Shown here: in pieces, positions 30,664-32,109 of the stretch | Layout of the letters: each line of letters opens with the position of its first letter | How positions within the stretch are numbered: the first letter of the stretch is position 1 | NCBI GenBank assembly: GCA_001785115.1 | Contig: MFSU01000022.1 | Coordinates: 1-32,109, forward strand | DNA: 32,109 nt | Source: Candidatus Muproteobacteria bacterium RBG_16_65_34 | Lineage (GTDB): Bacteria; Pseudomonadota; Gammaproteobacteria; Acidiferrobacterales; Sulfurifustaceae | Direction: 5' to 3' | Notes under the pieces: model-generated | The model's input: the letters and a program-made list of their open reading frames with translations, nothing else | Told to the model about the DNA's origin: nothing | Databases searched by the model: none | Translations under genes and position numbers: made by a program

Positions 30664-30964
30664 GGCGTGTCAGTTAATAAACGGAACGAAATTCTCACCG
30701 TGCATATTGCGACGAATGTTTAGGCAATCGTCGCACAGCCTCAGTGTCGCAACGATGCCCGAAGTCGTTTGCTCACTCGTCAATTTATAGTCTGCCGCCG
30801 GATCATCCCCACAGATCGAGCAGACGTCATCGCGGCCAGCAAAGGATAGGATTTGCGTTGTTTGCGCCGCCTGGGCGGGGTTGACCTTCTCCAAGGCCGC
30901 GAACCATTCAGACGAGTGTGGCTTTAGATAGTTTGACATGACTACCTCCGCGAATATTGCATAA
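30592..30964 (-). mobile_element. Integron gene cassette with the four-cysteine protein gene
   Basis: The cassette starts with TTATGC (30964-30959) and ends at the G of the attC 2 R' box. The terminal R'' box GCATAAC is the exact reverse complement of G+TTATGC, supporting these ends. It is 373 bases, has one gene in the cassette orientation and a leader of about 20 bases, all typical. The base before TTATGC is C, not the expected G. Confidence 0.8.
30670..30939 (-). CDS. Small four-cysteine cassette protein, hypothetical
   Basis: The protein has 89 residues. Cys40 and Cys43 (VCSICGDDP) and Cys69 and Cys72 (LCDDCLNIR) form two CxxC pairs about 25 residues apart, as in zinc-ribbon folds. The N-terminus (SSEWFAALEKVNPAQAAQTT) is probably helical. 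There is no signal peptide or membrane helix, so it is cytosolic. The ATG at 30939 has GGAGG five bases upstream. It is the sole gene of its cassette, with attC 2 immediately downstream. Metal binding is inferred from spacing only and function is unknown. Confidence 0.8.
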   Translation of the reverse strand: MSNYLKPHSSEWFAALEKVNPAQAAQTTQILSFAGRDDVCSICGDDPAADYKLTSEQTTSGIVATLRLCDDCLNIRRNMHGENFVPFIN

Positions 30965-30983
30965 GCCCGGGTGTTAGGGCCGG
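30965..30983 (-). other. Possible remnant of a third attC at the cassette boundary
   Basis: The stretch between the DUF2130 stop and TTATGC reads, on the minus strand, CCGGCCCTAACACCCGGGC. CCTAAC resembles an R'' box and embeds the stop codon TAA, as is common in cassettes, but the L boxes and stem of an attC are missing. It could be a deleted attC or chance. Confidence 0.3.
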
Positions 30984-31873
30984 TCCGATTTCAAAGGAAG
31001 CGCCAACGGCTCGAACTTCGGTTTTTCAAGCTTGAGAGGATCCTTGTCACCAAGGACGCGTGCGAGGTTTCTTTGAACATGCGACACGTCGTAGTGAATG
31101 GTTTGATAAACCTCGTGCCTTTCCTCCCAGTCCCGCCTGTGCTGGTTCATTTCTTTCACGAGATTCTTTTGCGCGCGTTCGGTGTGCGAGATGGCCTCTT
31201 CCAACGGAGTTTTGCACACGGAGCTAGTTACATAGTCCATTAGCCGTTTCGCGGCAGCCGCTTTTGCGGCGGCATCGAGCCGCTGCTTCGCCATTGCAAC
31301 AAGACTATCCCGGCAGATGCGCGCGAGCGTGAGAACGCCGGACTGAGCCACGATAAATATTCCAGCATCTTGATCGAGGCCGGAAAATCGTTTCCGGGTT
31401 CCCGTTGTGACAAGTATTCCGTAATCGGCGTGTCGCGTTTTCTTGGCAAGCGCTGTCTGATCGACGTGGTCTGAAGCGATGCGGTCGGTGCGCTTGCATT
31501 CGTACACAATGCAGCCAGCTTTCTCTTTATCAAGCATCACGTAGTGAAGAACGTCGCCCCCTTTGCCGGCGTGCTCGATTTGGTCGTCAGGAAATTCTTT
31601 CCGAAGCTTTCTGACAAGAACCGATTCATCGGCAAGGCCGATCTCCTGAGGGGAGGTGTGCTTCTGAAGCATCTTCTTCTCTTCTTCTAGTTTCTTGATC
31701 CGAGCCATCATGCGCTTGTCCCGGATCGCGGTCTTCCTGTGCTCGGCGAGGGCGGCTTCTTTTTTGGCAGCATCAATTTTCTGTTTCGTCTTGGCGCGGG
31801 TTTCCTGCTCTTTCCGCTTTGCAGCCACGGCGACGGCCTTGGCCGTCTCTGCTTGTTTCTTCAGCTTTTGCAC
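30974..31873 (-). CDS. DUF2130-like protein, coiled coil plus PD-(D/E)XK-like domain
   Basis: The protein has 299 residues from a GTG at 31873. Residues 1-70 are a charged, alanine/lysine-rich coiled coil. The core (85-160) has the DUF2130 pattern: a VLVRKLRKEFPDD stretch, GGDVLHYV (Asp107), then CIVYECKRTD (Glu125, Lys127) and DYGILVTTG, resembling a D...ExK nuclease-type active site. A second helical region follows to the end. Family members often start with a zinc finger. Here such a finger is encoded just upstream in a different frame (31861-31977), so this gene may be the 3' part of a frameshifted gene. No Shine-Dalgarno fits the GTG. Confidence 0.75.
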   Translation of the reverse strand: MQKLKKQAETAKAVAVAAKRKEQETRAKTKQKIDAAKKEAALAEHRKTAIRDKRMMARIKKLEEEKKMLQKHTSPQEIGLADESVLVRKLRKEFPDDQIEHAGKGGDVLHYVMLDKEKAGCIVYECKRTDRIASDHVDQTALAKKTRHADYGILVTTGTRKRFSGLDQDAGIFIVAQSGVLTLARICRDSLVAMAKQRLDAAAKAAAAKRLMDYVTSSVCKTPLEEAISHTERAQKNLVKEMNQHRRDWEERHEVYQTIHYDVSHVQRNLARVLGDKDPLKLEKPKFEPLALPLKSDRP

Positions 31874-31977
31874 AGCTCCCCTTTTTGGACCTTTCCCTTC
31901 TTCTCCTGCTGTCTGATGATCCTATGGAAGTGACCCTCCGTGAGAGCGCTACCACAAAGCGGACATTTGTATTTCAT
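31861..31977 (-). CDS. Zinc-finger N-terminal fragment of the DUF2130 gene (split frame)
   Basis: The fragment has 38 residues beginning MKYKCPLCGSALTEGHFHRI, with Cys5, Cys8, His16 and His18 as possible zinc ligands, then a basic helix that ends at a stop overlapping the start of the 299-residue frame by 13 bases. A strong GGGAG box lies seven bases before the ATG at 31977, stronger than anything before 31873. A -1 shift near the A5-G4 run (minus strand, AAAAAGGGG) would fuse both into one protein of about 335 residues. It is either a real mutation, an assembly error, or a separate short peptide. Confidence 0.5.
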   Translation of the reverse strand: MKYKCPLCGSALTEGHFHRIIRQQEKKGKVQKGELCKS

Positions 31978-32109
31978 GAGGCGTCTCCCGTTATCACTTT
32001 GAGAACGACAAGTTCTTAGGCCGCAACCACCGACGGGGTCAGGTCTTGCATTAACCTATCCCTGCTCCATCACTTCTCACTTCTCGCGCTGCTCGTGGTT
32101 GCGGACCGC
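31978..32109. other. Right-edge non-coding stretch with an inverted repeat
   Basis: No gene is seen from 31978 to the window end. CCGCAACCAC (32021-32030) and GTGGTTGCGG (32095-32104) are exact 10-base inverted repeats 64 bases apart. The block GGGGTCAGGTCTTGCATTAA at 32035-32054 looks, from memory, like sequence near REP-type transposase genes, which cannot be verified here. Confidence 0.4.

Noticed and set aside
30670-30939. Toxin or antitoxin gene
   Set aside because: Cassettes often carry toxin-antitoxin pairs, but here only one short gene is present, with two CxxC pairs and no known toxin or antitoxin motif.
28713-32109. An integron integrase gene
   Set aside because: All open frames in this part were considered. 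None has tyrosine-recombinase motifs, so the attC sites are reported as lacking an integrase in this window.

Overview
The window is a high-GC bacterial chromosome segment holding the classic replication-origin neighbourhood of a gammaproteobacterium. The evidence is the order rpmH-rnpA-yidD-yidC-mnmE on one side of dnaA, dnaN-gyrB on the other, and the gid-par-atp block (mnmG, rsmG, parA, parB, atpI-B-E-F-H-A-G-D). YidC has the long periplasmic domain of Gram-negative bacteria, GyrB is about 807 residues as in Gammaproteobacteria, and a lipoprotein and a probable outer-membrane barrel also fit a Gram-negative cell. I cannot name a genus. A free-living, environmental gammaproteobacterium is the safest reading.

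Layout. 1-5808 (minus): ATP synthase operon, cut at the left edge inside atpD, with a good sigma-70 promoter at 5882-5910. 5931-7508 (minus): a GT-B-like glycosyltransferase and a small Sel1-type exported protein. 7626-12655 (minus): parB, parA, rsmG, an unrecognised four-helix membrane protein, mnmG. 12790-16838 (plus): a MoxR ATPase / DUF58 / transglutaminase operon set between mnmG and mnmE. 16850-20640 (minus): mnmE, yidC, yidD, rnpA, rpmH. 20842-26020 (plus): dnaA, dnaN, gyrB. recF is missing, and the dnaN-gyrB gap carries a perfect 16-bp parS palindrome, the predicted target of the ParB encoded here. 26070-28712 (plus): a lipoprotein with a TIG/beta-propeller look and a predicted outer-membrane barrel protein. 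28816-31977 (minus): an accessory region.

The accessory region is the most interesting part. It holds two attC-like integron recombination sites in the same orientation (28816-28879 and 30586-30663) and no visible integrase, which is the signature of a CALIN (attC cluster lacking an integrase). The two cassettes they define pass an internal test: the terminal R box of each attC is the exact reverse complement of the bases at the start of the same cassette (TTATGC/GCATAA and TTGGGC/GCCCAA). One cassette carries an 89-residue four-cysteine protein. The other is unusually large (about 1.77 kb) and carries a MarR regulator with two small membrane proteins, under a perfect 15-bp-arm operator palindrome. 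Next to them is a DUF2130 coiled-coil/nuclease-like gene whose zinc-finger N-terminus lies in another frame.

Many intergenic gaps, including those inside the atp operon, contain inverted or tandem repeats built from short units (CGCAGAG, AACGCAGAT, ACAGGATTA, CCCCAATAT). At least two of these families occur more than once in the window.
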